Positions 31,515 through 43,970 of a DNA stretch of 64,000 bases are shown here, one piece after another. Numbering within the stretch: position 1 is the stretch's first letter; every line of letters starts with the position of its first letter. The stretch is from Talpa occidentalis. Its lineage: Eukaryota; Chordata; Mammalia; Eulipotyphla; Talpidae. The notes beneath the pieces are model-generated. The model did no database searches and was not told the origin of the DNA. It was given only the letters and a program-made list of their open reading frames with translations. The stretch is taken from NCBI RefSeq assembly GCF_014898055.3, contig NW_023605194.1, positions 61,357,361 to 61,421,360 on the forward strand, in the 5' to 3' direction. Made by a program: the position numbers and the translations under genes.

Positions 31515-32285
31515 ATTGACTAATAAAATTGTATGTGATGACTTGATGTATGTATACTTTGTGAAATGATTATCACAATCAAGTTAACTAACATATTCAT
31601 CACCTCAGAGTTACTTTTATTTATTTATTTATTTTTTATGAGGATGGTTAAGATCTACTCTCTTAAATACATAATACAGCATTATTAACTATAGTCACCA
31701 TGTTGTACATTAGATCCTCAGAAATTATCCATCTTATTATTGGAAGTTTGTACTCTTTGACCAACATCTTTCCATTTTCCCACCCACAAACCCTTAGCTA
31801 CTATCATTCAACTATCTGATTCCATGAGAATGACTTTCTTTCCCCCTTGAGATTCCATATAGAAGTGACACCATACAGTTTTTATCTTCCCTGTCTAGTT
31901 TATTTTTCTTAGCACAATGACCTCTGGTTTCACTCATATTATTACAAATGGCAGGCTAATGCTTCTTTTTATGATGGTATATTTCATCATATGTACATTC
32001 CATGTTTTTCTCTCTCAACTATCTCACATTTTCTTTATCCAATCATTTCTTGGTAGACATGCAGGTTGTTTCCATAGCTTATCTTTTGTGATTAATGCTA
32101 CAATGAACATGGGAGTGCAGGTATTTTCTTGGGGTAAATATCCAGTAGAGATATTGCTGAGTCACATAGTAGTTATATTTTTATTATTTTGAGGAACTGC
32201 CATATTGTTTCCCATATTGACTGGTCCAATTTATATTCCCACAAACAAATGACAAGAGAGGATTTGCACTTTGACTTTTATCTAC
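31515..32285 (-). mobile_element. Old L1 3' end (L1M type), minus strand
   Basis: gattatcacaatcaagttaa, ccatgttgtacattagatcc, cttagcacaatgacctctgg, ggttgtttccatagcttatc, gggtaaatatccagtagaga: a typical reverse-complement L1 3' UTR and end of ORF2. The 91-codon plus-strand frame is antisense noise. Confidence 0.88.
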
Positions 32286-33279
32286 CTTGCCTACAAATTC
32301 ACCACAACAGCAATTTAGATTTATAGCTTTTACTTTATATTAGCAAATGCCCTTAGGACTAGGAAAATTGGAATGCTAGCCTTATCGTTTGAGTCCTGCT
32401 TTTCCTAGATGTTTTTCCAGGAACTCATCTTTTTTGTTGTTGTTGTTGTTCTTTAATATTTCCAAGAAAATATTTTATTTCAACATCCTGTCCAGTTTTA
32501 AAAATTTTTCTCAAGAGGAGGGCTGTTCTGCTGTAATTGTATTCATCTAGTATTTAAAAAATATATATACATATTTTTTCAAATGAAATCTTAGGCAGAT
32601 TTGTGATATATCAAACCCATAAAATATCAATCTTAAGTAAAATTATCCACGTGTTAGTTGGCCATCTATCTCTCTCAGAGGTCATTTTCCTTTTGGGGTT
32701 AGGAATTATTTCCTGCTTCCTGTCTGGGTCCAGAGTGGTCTGTATTTGTTAGGTGCCATTACCTCACTTTCCATATCCTAATGACTTTAAACTAAAGTCC
32801 CTCAGAGTTCCCAATACATTAAATTATTAAGAAGAAGTTATCATAGAGAATCACAAATATTATGATTTATTGAAAAGCTTATCTAAGAAATACAAATTTT
32901 GGTGAAAATGTGAAGTTTCGATTCCCTTCTTGAACACAAGGCCTAGGTCTAATGCTCCCACCTGCCTTGCCATTGTCTCATCTTTTTGTTTTGATCACTT
33001 ATGTTATCCATTTGCTGTTATAACCCCTGCTCATGGCCCATTGTCTTCAGAAAGATTTACACCTTGCCAGCAATGTGGTTCTTGATGTCTACACTCATCT
33101 CCTCTCCCTTCTTTTCTCCCTCCCTCCTTTTAAATAAATTATTGATTTTTTTGCTGATCATCTCACAAACTAGCTGTGAGCTATTAAAGTATTTGAATTC
33201 CCCTGAGGGCCTGCTCTAAAAGAACTTGTGAAGAATTCTTTGGTGAGCAAGAATTTTAATTATTAAAACTTAAACTGGA
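32286..33279. other. Unique AT-rich stretch
   Basis: A (TTG)n run at about 32434-32452. No gene or named repeat. Confidence 0.4.
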
Positions 33280-33284
33280 TTATT

Positions 33285-33595
33285 TTATTTTTTAATTCAT
33301 CTTTTTTTGGTATAACTGAATAGTACACCATCTACATGTACCATGTCTTCTTAATCTAGTCATCTATCGCTGGACACTTAGGTTGTTCCCCCAACTTAGC
33401 TGCTGTAGATAGTGCTGCAATGGACAAAGGCGTGCATAGATTCCTTCAAATTAGTGTTTTTGTATTCCTAGGATAAATGCCAAGTGTAATTTCTGGATCA
33501 TATATCTATTTTTAATATTTGAGAAACCCCCATACTATTGTCCACAGGGGCTCGACTAGTTTGCATTCCCACCAACAATGTATGAAAGATGATGT
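33285..33595 (-). mobile_element. Old L1 ORF2 end fragment, minus strand
   Basis: ggtataactgaatagtacac, catctatcgctggacactta, ggttgttcccccaacttagc, gtttgcattcccaccaacaa. Same L1 region as 31980-32250 but a separate, diverged copy. Confidence 0.82.
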
Positions 33596-34870
33596 GGGTA
33601 ATCGAAACTTCCTTCCCCAGCAATGAAAGAGGGTAGATAGCAGCAGAAAGGAAAGCACATAGCCTTGACCCAGTGTAGCTGATGGCTAAGACCTACCTAT
33701 TTTCAATTACATGAAGTCAGAAGTAGACTTAGACATTCTTGCTTTCCGAAGTGGGCGTGAACTATGCTTTTTGTTTCCCAAGTTGAGTGGAGTCCAGGTG
33801 GATGTGTAAGAGTCTTGAACAACCCATTAGAACATAATTTATTCACATTTTTTCTCTCCCAGATTATTTCAGGAGAAGAAAGCCTTGGTTTATTTCTCCG
33901 TCAAGCAAGGAAGATGAAAAATGAAACCACCAAAACCAAACAAACATCTGAAACCGAGTTTCTAAAATGACAACTTAGAGTTTTGCAAACAAAACAAGTC
34001 TTTGCATGGATTTTAGAACTTGGCTATGGAATTAAGATTGAGGGTAAGTTGCTGTATCCCCCATTTATCTAATATTTGTGGGGCAGCATATCTAAGGCCA
34101 TTTTTTTTAATGCTAGTGCCTCACTAGCAAAGAAGTTACTACCAAATTTTTTCAAAGTTTGCATTATGAGAGTGATGCATTTTATTTTCTAAATATAACA
34201 TCATTATCATATTAGATATATTGTTTTTCAAAATACTGTGCCTTGCTCTTCATTCCATATTGCCACCTTTAACCCTCCAGTCCTTGCTTGAGGATCATTG
34301 AACAACACCTTTCAGCTGCCCTACTTTTGCTGCAATAAATCTTCAGCCAATTCTGGCAAAGCGTCTCAGGGTCTTCTCCACAGAAAGTCCAACTCAATCT
34401 TTGCAATGTTTAGTAAAGTAAGAGAAGGTTTGGCATTTCTTTAAGCACATAATGCACGTGCAGGCACTCAGATTTCTTGATGAAACACTTTTTAAAATGA
34501 TTACTCTGACTTGAGTTATGTTGTTTGGAATCTACGAGAGTCACATGGTCTATGAGTGTAATTACAGATTTTTGACTAAATAAGATCTTTCATTTAGCTC
34601 TCCCTCTGCCTTAGAAAGCAGTTTTGATTTTTTTGTATCATGTCTAGTGGCCAGAGGAATAGACCATTAGCACATGAGGGAACAAAACACAAAGAAGTGA
34701 ATTTTTCCCAAGTCAAGAAATAAGCCAATCCCAAGAATTCTTCACAATTCCTCAGTGCCTGATATAGTGCTGGGTGTGTAGGTGATAGCTAGTGAATATG
34801 TTTAGACTGAAAATTGAAGTTTCCTGCATAGACATACATACTTGAAGACCAGTCTTCTTGTTTTAGGGGA
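33596..34870. other. Unique stretch
   Basis: No gene supported. A short MIR/L2-like scrap (cagtgcctgatatagtgctg) at about 34752-34775. Confidence 0.4.
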
Positions 34871-34879
34871 AAGATTTTG

Positions 34880-35115
34880 AATGAGGTAGCAGAAGTGTAG
34901 AGGAAAAAGGAATAAGACAAATCTTGGTTTCAAATGCCATTTCTGCCTTTCATTTCTTGACTTTGGAAAAATTACAGGGTAAGTCTCCATTGATCTTCTG
35001 TAAAATAGGAATTATAACACCTGCAGCATGGTTTATAGGGATTAAATATTATGAATGTAAATTTCTCAGCACATACTTGTCTTTCATTAAGTAGTAGCTG
35101 CAGTTATTATTGTTA
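34880..35115 (+). repeat. MIR SINE, near full length
   Basis: aatcttggtttcaaatgcca, ttgactttggaaaaattaca, ttctgtaaaataggaattat, atagggattaaatattatga, agtagtagctgcagttatta. Confidence 0.85.
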
Positions 35116-35860
35116 ATAAAGGAACAACAATACTGCCTTCAGAATTCTTTTATTAGGGAAAAGCTTCCCTGAGCTAACTCCCTCCTAAATCCCTGTGACA
35201 GGGTCTGGCTTAACCCCAAGTTTCTGAAACATGTAGCCTTTGCTTGAACTCTGCACCCAGTCCCTTTTCTGTAATCCCTGTAGACCCCAAGTTCAACTGA
35301 CCCCAGAGTGCCTTGGTCATGGGGGAATTAATGGGACATTTGGCCAAAAACTTCAAATGGACATCTTCCAAGGACAGAACATTCTGGAACCCACAGTGTT
35401 TCATATCTTCTTCTCACAGTGGCTGGAGTCAAAACAAAGCTAGAAGGGAAGTTGTTTAAGGGGGTTCAGAACCAAAAAAGGCTAAGAAATGTTTTTTGAA
35501 TTTGTGTGATTTTGAATATGTATTGGTATCATATTTAGGATCCTTTTGGTGAACTGGTTGATCTTATAAGCAATGAAGTTAATTTGAAAAATGAAAAAAC
35601 TTAGCAATGGAAAGGTAATCCTTATAAAAATTCACTTTAGTGGTTTTAATATCACTTTTTAGCATTATATTAATTTTATGTATTGTGGCTCAAGTAAGAA
35701 CAGTTGTCCCATTTCAAATTTGATCATTTTAATTGCAAATATAATTTTAAAAAATATCAAGAGTCACATAGTTGGTAAAAGAATCTTCTTTTAAATCCCT
35801 GGGGGTGGGCGGGTGAATGTTTTCTTAAATTATCTTGGTTAGAGGGCAAGTACTTTTTAA
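35116..35860. other. Unique stretch
   Basis: Opposing open frames of about 65 codons at 35210-35443 are not supported as genes. Confidence 0.35.
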
Positions 35861-35869
35861 AATTTATCT

Positions 35870-35950
35870 TTGGATCAGCAGAACCTTTTTAGCATAGTGA
35901 CTGACACACAGCAGGCAATAAATAAATGTTTGTTGAACAAATGGAAGAAT
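35870..35950 (+). repeat. L2 or MIR 3' terminus
   Basis: gactgacacacagcaggcaa, taaataaatgtttgttgaac: typical end of L2/MIR. Confidence 0.65.
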
Positions 35951-35984
35951 AGGCTAATGGAGATACAGCGTGATGAGACAGATT

Positions 35985-36190
35985 ACTCCACACAGAACAG
36001 AAGCCCTCCATTTCGCTCTTGGCTCTCTCACTAATCTGCCATGTAACTGAGACAAGCCAGTGACTCTCTCTGAGACAGACAGTTCAGATTGTGAAGCGAA
36101 GAAGTGTAATAATACAGAGACATTCTACTTGCCTCATAAAAGTGGCATGGAGTGCAAATAAGACAGTGAATGTGCCGTATAAACCAGAAT
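35985..36190 (+). repeat. MIR SINE
   Basis: ttggctctctcactaatctg, gccatgtaactgagacaagc, gactctctctgagacagaca, acttgcctcataaaagtggc. Confidence 0.75.
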
Positions 36191-36334
36191 GCATGATACA
36201 AACATTAGGAAAAATATAGAACTTGTTGCCATTTCTTTAGTTCTTAATCAAGATACCTTTGAGTTTCTGAGATGCCAACCATGCTGGGAATAACTAATAT
36301 TCTCACTTAGATCATGCTGTACAGTGACATAAGT

Positions 36335-36955
36335 AATAGTAATAATATTAATAATGATTCTTGTATTGAGCAATTATAAGCTAGCTCCTGTGCTAAATAT
36401 GTTACATTCCTTTTAATCCTCATATCAACCTTGTAAAACAAGGACTATTATTATCTTCATTTTGCAGACAAGAAAATGGGGGGTTTAGGCCATGCCATTT
36501 AATGATAAAACTGATAGAAATAATATTAATAATAATTTGTTTAATATTAATAACAATAATAATGATGAATTTGTTTATTTTAAAGTATTGTAGATCTTGT
36601 GCTAAATTTCCTATTAATTTATGTCTTTGCAACAGATCTATAATACGGGAATTATTATTATTGTTAATTTGCCAACAAGAAAATGGGACTCAAGTGATAT
36701 TTACCACTTGGTCTGTCTGAATCTAACATTCAAACTCTTCCTCTATGCCATACTGCTCCTCACAAAAACTTTTAACAGATTTGGAGCACCACTGTCACCC
36801 AGGTTTCTTCACAGGGCGATTTCATCGAATCCTTACCACCACGAGTGAGGTAGGGCATTATTATTGTCATACCATTTTACAGATGGTAGAACTGAGGCAC
36901 AGAGAGGTTAAGTAACCAGGTGTGCATGACTCCAAAGCTCTGCTGCACTACACAG
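36335..36955 (+). repeat. Cluster of MIR fragments with AAT-rich DNA
   Basis: Three MIR 3' segments: 36345-36490 (ctcatatcaaccttgtaaaa, cattttgcagacaagaaaat), 36585-36700 (tatgtctttgcaacagatc, aacaagaaaatgggactc) and 36845-36950 (cattttacagatggtagaac, tgaggcacagagaggttaag). An ATA/AAT-rich stretch at 36500-36570 lies between the first two. Overlapping Ile-rich open frames on both strands are artefacts of this composition. Confidence 0.7.
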
Positions 36956-38400
36956 TGCTGACTTTGTGAGAATTTTATGTGTCTGTGTGATTGTGTAGAA
37001 ATAGTAGCATATACCTAATCATCAGTTGTCTGCAAAGACAAGAACTTAGAATGCATAATATTCCTCCCCTAGCAGGTGACATTTTTATTTCTAGAAAGAA
37101 GTTAAGGAATGGCAATGTTGGCCTCCAGGGGATATGTTTCTAAAGGTGGCAGAAAAGGACCTAAAGGTAATTGCTGTGGGATTTGTGGATAATGCTTGCC
37201 CTCAGGCTCCTATTCTCCTTCCTGTACTTGTAGGAACTGCTGGTATTAGGAATCTTATCACCCCAGGAGCCACACATAGTTCACTTCCATATTGCAGTGC
37301 AGGTACAGGAACTGACCTCCTGCGGATCAAAGCTCCCAAGTAGCTGTCCTTCTGGAGGGGAGAGAACATGAACAAATGGGTTCAGTGTGGGTGTGGATCC
37401 TGAGCTGCTGCTGCGGTGGTGTCTGGCTTTCAGAAGCTGCAGCTTCCCGAGGGTCTCATGGAGTGATTCCTGTTGCAGAGGTACAGGAGGACCCTGGTGC
37501 TGGTGCTGGCGAAAATAGAGGGGTGAGCCTACTACAGGGATATAGAAGCGTTTCTGTGTCTTAGTGCTCAGATTTGCTCTTCCAGGTCTTGGACATTGCT
37601 GAAGCCTAATCTTGATCTGCTTCTTTCACCTTCTCCCACCCCTTTTCTTCCCTTTCTTCTATGAACCTTTAATAAAAGGAAATCCATAATATCCCCTTCC
37701 TGGTTAAAGAAGCCAGGTGGGTTCATTACCGACAGATAAAGATTATGAAAATCATGCCAGGTTCTGCAAGTTTCAACGGACTTCTGTCCAGTGAGCTTAG
37801 AGAGGGGGGTGCTCTGGTAGGTCCTCCCCATTGTCCAGTAGTCCTCATAAGAGGGATCCAATCTCTGCGTTTCTAGGCTGCTTCTGACTGGGCGATGTGG
37901 GAGTCCTGGCTTCTGAGAGTCCAGAGTTAAATTTCCAGTAACTTTTTGTGTCCATTGACAGCACAGAAGTGGGCAAATGCTACAAATAAGGCCTCTCTCG
38001 CCTCCTTGTAGGTGAAATATTTTCCAGCCTATCACTGTACTGGTATCTTGTAATTTTGTAGTTTTTGCTCTAAGTACTTTGTGAAATGTCTTGCTAAACC
38101 CCATTCAATGTTGTTAATTTCCTAAGATCTTTATTATAAGCCAATGTCAAATCAGAAAACATGTTTTGTAAGAACTTTGTCATTGTCGTTTCCTAAGCCT
38201 AAAAACCCCATTTGCTGTACTTCTAGCTGGCAAACTTCAGGATCCTGAACAAATGTTCACCTTCTTTGGACCTTAACTGATGACTTCAGACAGAATCAAT
38301 TATTCATCCCTGAGCAGCAACCCACCTTTGGTACACGGATGTACTTACTTCATTATAGTTCTTTTTATACATTTACACACTACTTAACATTAGGCTCTTA
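36956..38400. other. Unique stretch with the longest open frame of the window
   Basis: A 178-codon open frame on the minus strand lies at 37568-38104. I recognise no domain, signal peptide or membrane segment in it, it lacks flanking splice or promoter context, and its length is compatible with chance in this window. 37130-37560 has further short plus-strand frames. No named repeat. Confidence 0.4.
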
Positions 38401-38404
38401 TCTA

Positions 38405-38580
38405 GAGCATTCTAGTGCCTTCGATATATTAATTCTCTAAAATATATGCACATATATATATATATATATATAATTTCTCTATTTCCTCATGATGGCCCCA
38501 TGAGATTAGTACTATTATTAAGTCCATTTTAGGAGTGAGAAAACAGAGACATGGAGAGAGTCAAAGTAATTTGTCCATAC
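38405..38580 (+). repeat. MIR with (TA)n
   Basis: Degenerate 5' part, a (TA)n run at 38453-38472, then cctcatgatggccccatgag, aagtccattttaggagtgag, aaaacagagacatggagaga. Confidence 0.7.
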
Positions 38581-38654
38581 TCACAAGTCCTAACCGATGT
38601 AGTCTGATTCTGAATACTCTTTGCTGTTTACGTATCTGTCTTCCCTGTAGGTGG

Positions 38655-38780
38655 TCAAGATTTATTGTTTGTCTTTTTGTTTTTGTGTTTTTTGAGGGTA
38701 GCATCTGGATCTCACCTATTTTTGGATTTATAGTGCCAAGCACTCTTTGTGCTACCTCCACACACTAAGCATTCAACCCA
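38655..38780 (+). repeat. L2 3' fragment
   Basis: gagggtagcatctggatctc, ttatagtgccaagcactct: L2 3' order. Diverged. Confidence 0.5.
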
Positions 38781-39340
38781 CATGAGGGGAATCGCCATGA
38801 CTCTGTCATGTTCTCCTCTTGAAAGTTCTTGCATGGAAACACAATTCCTAAGAGAAACTGGAGAGAAGCTGCTCTTAGAAGAAAGATGGCCCACTGGACT
38901 GATTGTGCTCCTGGAGGCAGCCCCTCAGGCATTTTTACAGGGCCTCAGACTCTGACACCATTGCGTATTGAAGAGTTAGACCTTAGCTACAAAATTCCCA
39001 TTTACAAAATACGGTCTCAGTTTCAGCTCATGTTAGTGCTGAAGTTTAGGTATGGTCAGTGCCAGTATTAGGGCAGGGTGGCTGGGGTGGGGGTGCAGGG
39101 ACAACAAAGAACAGAGATCACTTAATAACAGAGATCTTACTGCAGGGATAACTGGTTACTCTTTACTTGGGGAGATAGCTCCAGGAAGATGAAAGTGGGA
39201 GAAAAAGGGAAAACAGATTTCAAAGGGTGGAACCCCACTCTCAAAGAACACTGTTTGCTGGGCTTCATGAGCAGAGATGCCTCTCTCCCAGGGAATGGGC
39301 CCTCTCACATTATTCCCCTGAACATGTACTTCCCTCGTCT
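38781..39340. other. Unique stretch
   Basis: Nothing recognised beyond a short direct repeat of aacagagatc near 39112-39135. Confidence 0.35.
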
Positions 39341-39344
39341 AAAA

Positions 39345-39560
39345 TGGCCATGCTTCTGGTAGGAATACCCTGCTCATTGCCAAGGATCCTGCTCAAATGA
39401 CCTGTCCCCTCATCTCGGGGAGGTCTTCTCTTTTCCCCTCTGCTGCACCAACTGAGCAGATTATCCAAAACAATGTAGAATCCATCAAAGCAGCTAAGAG
39501 TACAGTAGATGCCATTAGTATTCAATAATTGCTGAACACATGAGTTAAAGCAAAGAAAGA
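39345..39560 (+). repeat. L2 3' UTR
   Basis: cctgctcaaatgacctgtcc, cctcatctcggggaggtctt, then aacaatgtagaatccatc and tattcaataattgctgaaca fit the L2 3' region. A 151-codon minus-strand frame (39310-39765) runs through this repeat and is therefore not credible. Confidence 0.65.
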
Positions 39561-40890
39561 AAGGGATTGGGGAGATTCCTCTTGTGTTGGCTTCAGAGAA
39601 ACCAGGCTCTTGCTTGTTCTTACATGCTCTCAATTCTCCCATGGTTATGGCCATGGAACAAGGCCACATGGGCCTCTTTGGAAGCTTGCCTCCCTCTCCC
39701 ATCACATCTTTCTTCTGGCAGAAAATTACCCGGATTCTGGAAGGTGAAGTCACACTTGACTCCAATGAAGTGTGCGTGGAAGAGTGTGCGTGTGTCAGGA
39801 GGTCACTGAACTCTCCTTCCCTCCCCCACGTTTCACCTCACCAGTCATCTCTCTGTAAATCATCTGACAGTTTCTTTATTTATAGTAAAGAGTCAAGTCA
39901 ATGTTTGGCATCTAGGAAGCTATGGAGAAGAATCTACTCCAGAATGCACTAAGCTCAAGTGAGGCATGCCAAGGGGTAAGTAGTGATAATTGTAGGTGCA
40001 AAATTCTGGGCAATTTGGTCTGTAATTAGGCAGAGGTCTTTCCCACCTCTACCTCTGGGATATCTTCTAGAAAACAGTGGGTTTCCTCCCCAGGCTATGT
40101 TGGGGCAGCCTTTGTTCTTCCTGGACAGCCTTGGGTTGCAGACCATGAAACAGACCAGGATGGACAAAGTCTATCCAGGCTCCTGGCTCATTGCTTTTAT
40201 TCAGTAATAACAAACACATGGCATTTCAGAGTCCTTGCCATGCCTGGAGGACTTGGGTCCTATTCTTATCCAAAAAGATCTTACTGAAATCAGGCTAAAA
40301 GTGACATGGCCTGCTTAGTAACCCTCAACATCCTCTTACAGGATTCTCTGACTCAGAACTCACAGACAGGATGTGATCTCAGCTTCTCACATATCTCCTT
40401 GCACATGGGCAGAGTTGTGTGTTTCCTCTATGGCTAACTGGGATGGGAAGAAATATTAAATATGTGTGTGTGTAGGAGACCCACAGGAATTTCTTGGGGA
40501 GGATCTTGAAGAGATCCTTGGGGAGACCCAGCGGGTTGATTTTTTTTCCAGACTTGCTGTTCCATTGTCTAGTTCTCAGCATTTTACCATGAGTAACTTA
40601 CTACCCAGTAGAAACCCAAATAGTCACCTTGCCTTTAGTCTCCCCGCTCCCCACCACTTGCACAGGTACACCAGAGCAACATGTCCTGCTTTTTCTGAAA
40701 AACCAAGCCTTCTCTTCCCCATCTATCCTGCATTCCTGCCTCCCTACCTCTTCTCATTCCTTTTGTTCATTTCTCAAACAGCAGTTAAGTTCCCTTGTGG
40801 TTTTCTACCTACATCCTATCAGTTCCTTCAACTCAGGGTTGAAATTGATACTTACTAGGAAGACTTTTGTGTTCCATAAAAACCTTCCTG
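39561..40890. other. Unique stretch, several medium open frames
   Basis: Overlapping plus-strand frames of 107-130 codons at 39584-39952 and 40466-40952. No recognisable domain. Confidence 0.35.
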
Positions 40891-40899
40891 AAATACCAA

Positions 40900-41165
40900 C
40901 ATCCCATGGCATAATTTATTTAGCAAATTGTTCACATCAGACACTGTGCTAAGGGCTTTCCATGAATTATTATAGTTAATACTCATGATAATCCTAGGAG
41001 GTAGTTACTATGATTATCACACTTTACAAATGAGAAAACCAAGGATCAAAGAGATTAAATGACTTGCCGACCTTAATACCTCAAGAGTATTAAACTTACA
41101 CCAATTCAGGAATTTGAACTTATGTTTCTTTGATAGCAAAGTCAGGGCTCTTAATTATGATAATA
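40900..41165 (+). repeat. MIR SINE
   Basis: acactgtgctaagggctttc, actcatgataatcctaggag, gtagttactatgattatcac, caaatgagaaaaccaaggat, caaagagattaaatgacttg. Confidence 0.85.
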
Positions 41166-41284
41166 TACTGTATCTTAACCCAACCCCATGATTCTTTCCC
41201 CCCCTTTCATTGAATTCCTTTATAGTTTGTGTAGGTAGCTTAGGATCCATTTTTGGACATTTGGGTTACTGGAGACAAGGGGGG

Positions 41285-41450
41285 ATTTTTGAGACCAGAT
41301 AGTTCAACACTTTTTTTAGTAGTTGAGAAGATTGAAGATTAAAGAGACAAAGAGACACGTCCATGAGCTTGATGGTTAATGGAAGAACCAGATCCTGGTC
41401 CCAGATCTCTGAACTCATGCTCAATCCAGTGCTTGATAGTATAACACATA
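41285..41450 (+). repeat. MIR-like fragment
   Basis: agaagattgaagattaaaga, gacaaagagacacgtccatg, aaccagatcctggtcccaga, ctcaatccagtgctt resemble the MIR 3' half. Diverged. Confidence 0.5.
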
Positions 41451-41562
41451 TCATCTCTTTGTGGTCTTGAAAATTTATTCTCTCCATATTTCAAAATTAC
41501 ATGTCTTGCCCTGTAGTATTAGTTTCTTTAAGGATAGAGGTTATATTTTCTACTTTACAGAT

Positions 41563-41837
41563 ATGTTTCTAGTCTTTTTTTAAATTTATTTTTTATTTAT
41601 TTGTGCATACAAGAACTGGGGTGTAGGCCAGAGGTGTTGGGAGTAAGAGGATTCACCAGAGACAGAGTGAGGAGCAGAACAGGCAGATCTACTGAAATAC
41701 GAGTCAGGAGAGGTCTGCTGCATCATGTGGGTTAGCTCCCTGGCTGGGGATTGAACTTATGCCGTGGTGGCTGCTGATAGCTTAATAGTGCTGAGACTTT
41801 AACCCCTGCACTACCAGGGAGGCCCCATGTTTCTAGT
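41563..41837 (-). mobile_element. SINE (older subtype) with internal deletion
   Basis: The SINE is 41574-41826. TSD ATGTTTCTAGT is identical at 41563-41573 and 41827-41837. Compared with other copies the segment actgctgaggggagcagcag is missing between gaaatac and gagtcagg (near 41700). Confidence 0.93.
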
Positions 41838-42410
41838 ATGAAGAAACTAAGTAGGAGAGGAGAGTAAGTATGCTGGCTCCATAAAAGAGCTGTCACCATC
41901 TATATGCTGGTAACTGAATGGAAAATAAAGGAGGCTCTGGGATTGATGAGTACATAGTGAGCACTCAGTAAGTACTTTTCAAGTGAACTAGTGAGTGAAT
42001 GAGATGGCGTCAGGAAGACCAGAGCTGAATTTGAACTGGAGGGTGTTTCCAGGAATAGAGATGAAGTTTTGCAAAACACTTCAAGGAAAACACCCAGCTT
42101 TGAATGCTGCTGACAAGCTGATCTTTCAAGAGAATTGCAACACACATGTATGAAGAGATGAGTCAGTGGAGGAGAGTTATTGAACCTGACCAGCAAGGTG
42201 AAGGGAACACTAGTGGTCTCTGATTGCCTATCAAATATGCTAAACATCTGTGCAACGTCACCAAGACCAGCTCTGCCTACTGGTCAGTGGACGTGTCTCT
42301 GTCAATGGTGATCTACCCTGTTTGGGGTTGTTCATCTCAGGGATCTGAAAGTTGTAATTACTGCTGTAGGTGAAGTGCCAGGTGTTGCAGTCATGCTTGT
42401 GGACCTTATT
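41838..42410. other. Unique stretch
   Basis: A 115-codon minus-strand open frame (41900-42247) has no recognisable domain. Confidence 0.35.
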
Positions 42411-42555
42411 TAGTGCTTCTCAAACTTTAATGAACACATAAATCACTTGAGCAATTTTTGAAAGGCTGATTCTAACATAGTACGTCTTAGAGCCTAAGAG
42501 TCTATATTTCTAGTAAACTACCAGGTGAGCAACCATGCTTTGACTAACAATACTG
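42411..42555 (+). mobile_element. MER5A (hAT-Charlie MITE)
   Basis: Starts tagtgcttctcaaactttaa, continues acataaatcacttgagcaat, agtctatatttctagtaaac, taccaggtgagcaaccatgc, and ends tttgactaacaatactg. Matches the MER5A order, including the inverted-repeat ends. Non-autonomous DNA transposon. Confidence 0.8.
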
Positions 42556-43882
42556 GTGCTCTGTGGAAAAGTTCTGGAGTATTCAACTACTGAAACTAGC
42601 TCTCTGTTCACTTCTCAGAATTCTCCTTTGGTCCTTGATTCCTGTTATATGGCTAGCTCTCCAACAAAGGGCTGGTCTTCCAACTGACTGATTATGCTTC
42701 TTCCATGGATTAGGATTAGGGATCATGGAGTTATTATGAAAACAAATTCATGAAAGCATTAAAACTCATATTTCCGAGATTTACACCTAAATTCCACAGA
42801 GGGAAGACTTGAGTCACTTGCAGACACATGTTTATTTCTAAGGTCTGGCACATAGTAGTCCATCCAAAAATGCCAAATAAATCACAAAGGACAGAGAAGG
42901 AAGGCATTAATCAGATAATCTACAGTCAAACTATACCTTGGTAAAATTAGCTTCATGTACAGGATGAAGAACTAAGTCAGAAAAGCACCCAAGTAAACAA
43001 AAATAGGTATTTCAAAGATGATACATTTTTTTAAGGAATATTACTTATGGAGGAATTCTAACTCCTTGCTCGAAGCCTGTTTGTGTTTTTCTATTTATAA
43101 ATTAAAGAGGAAAATAGCTTATTATCAATATAAACCAAGAGACGTGATATCTCACCTTTCCTAAGATTTTTTTAGTCAACAATGTACTTAAAAGTGGCTT
43201 TATTGAGATATCATTCATATTTCATGAAATTTACCCTTTTTAGGTGTTATTTATTTGTACTTATTTTCCAAAACCTGACTGTCTTTAATAGATGAGAAAA
43301 GTCAAATTAAAGGGTTTTCGAGAGAATAGGTGAAAGATACAGGGAGACAAGGGACAAGACAAGAGATAAGACAAAAATAACATTAAAAGAAGCACAGAAA
43401 AGTACAAAGAAGCCCAGTAATGTGGAACTATTAAGTTTAGTGTAAACCCTTTTCTAACTTCATCATCTCCAGGAGGATGGGTCGTGTGCAACCCAGTACA
43501 ATAATTGATGCGCTTGATGATGCCCTTGAGTTGTCAGGAAAGGGTAAGTTCAGCTGAATGTACTTTGCTTAAAAAGGCAGAGAGATCTGTGATCCATTAA
43601 CAGTCTCATTACAGTGGCGACAGAAATAATTACTAAAGTTTTGGGCTCTTGATGAAGTAAGTCTTCAGCTCTCTCCTCATTGAGTCAGTCTATGGGATTC
43701 CAGGAAGTCAATGTTTTATGGAATGGGTTGAGAGATGTGAGCAAAGGGCAGCCACATGCACTGGGTCCTGCTAGCTTGTGTGTAAGTAGGGTGTCAGGCT
43801 TCCCTGGTTTGGCTTTCTTCCCCCAATTTACACCCTTCCTTTTTCTTTTTGGACCCTGCTGTCTTTTTGTGGAGGAATAGTA
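42556..43882. other. Mostly unique; small L1 scrap
   Basis: At 43193-43245 a scrap of old L1 3' UTR on the minus strand (ggctttattgagatatcatt, catgaaatttaccctttt). A MIR/L2-like end (ggcacatagtagtcc) near 42848. No gene supported. Confidence 0.45.
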
Positions 43883-43952
43883 TGTCCTGAATGAACCTCA
43901 CCCACTGATGTATTATGGACTCTACCCCCACCTCCATGTTAAGGCACTGAGG

Positions 43953-43970
43953 ACTACAACTCCCATCATG
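43953..43970 (+). promoter_or_regulatory. ZNF143-like motif in LTR U3
   Basis: ACTACAACTCCCATCATG matches the widely known SBS/ZNF143 promoter motif (ACTACAATTCCCAGAATGC type) closely. It lies about 95 bp upstream of the LTR TATA box, where a U3 enhancer site would be. Confidence 0.6.

Noticed and set aside
36500..36720. Overlapping Ile/Asn-rich frames on both strands
   Set aside because: They come from AAT/ATT-rich simple sequence between MIR fragments.
37568..38104. 178-codon minus-strand open frame as a protein gene
   Set aside because: No domain, no signal or membrane segment, no exon context; length within chance range for this window. Kept only as a low-interest finding.
39310..39765. 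151-codon minus-strand open frame
   Set aside because: Runs antisense through an L2 3' UTR.
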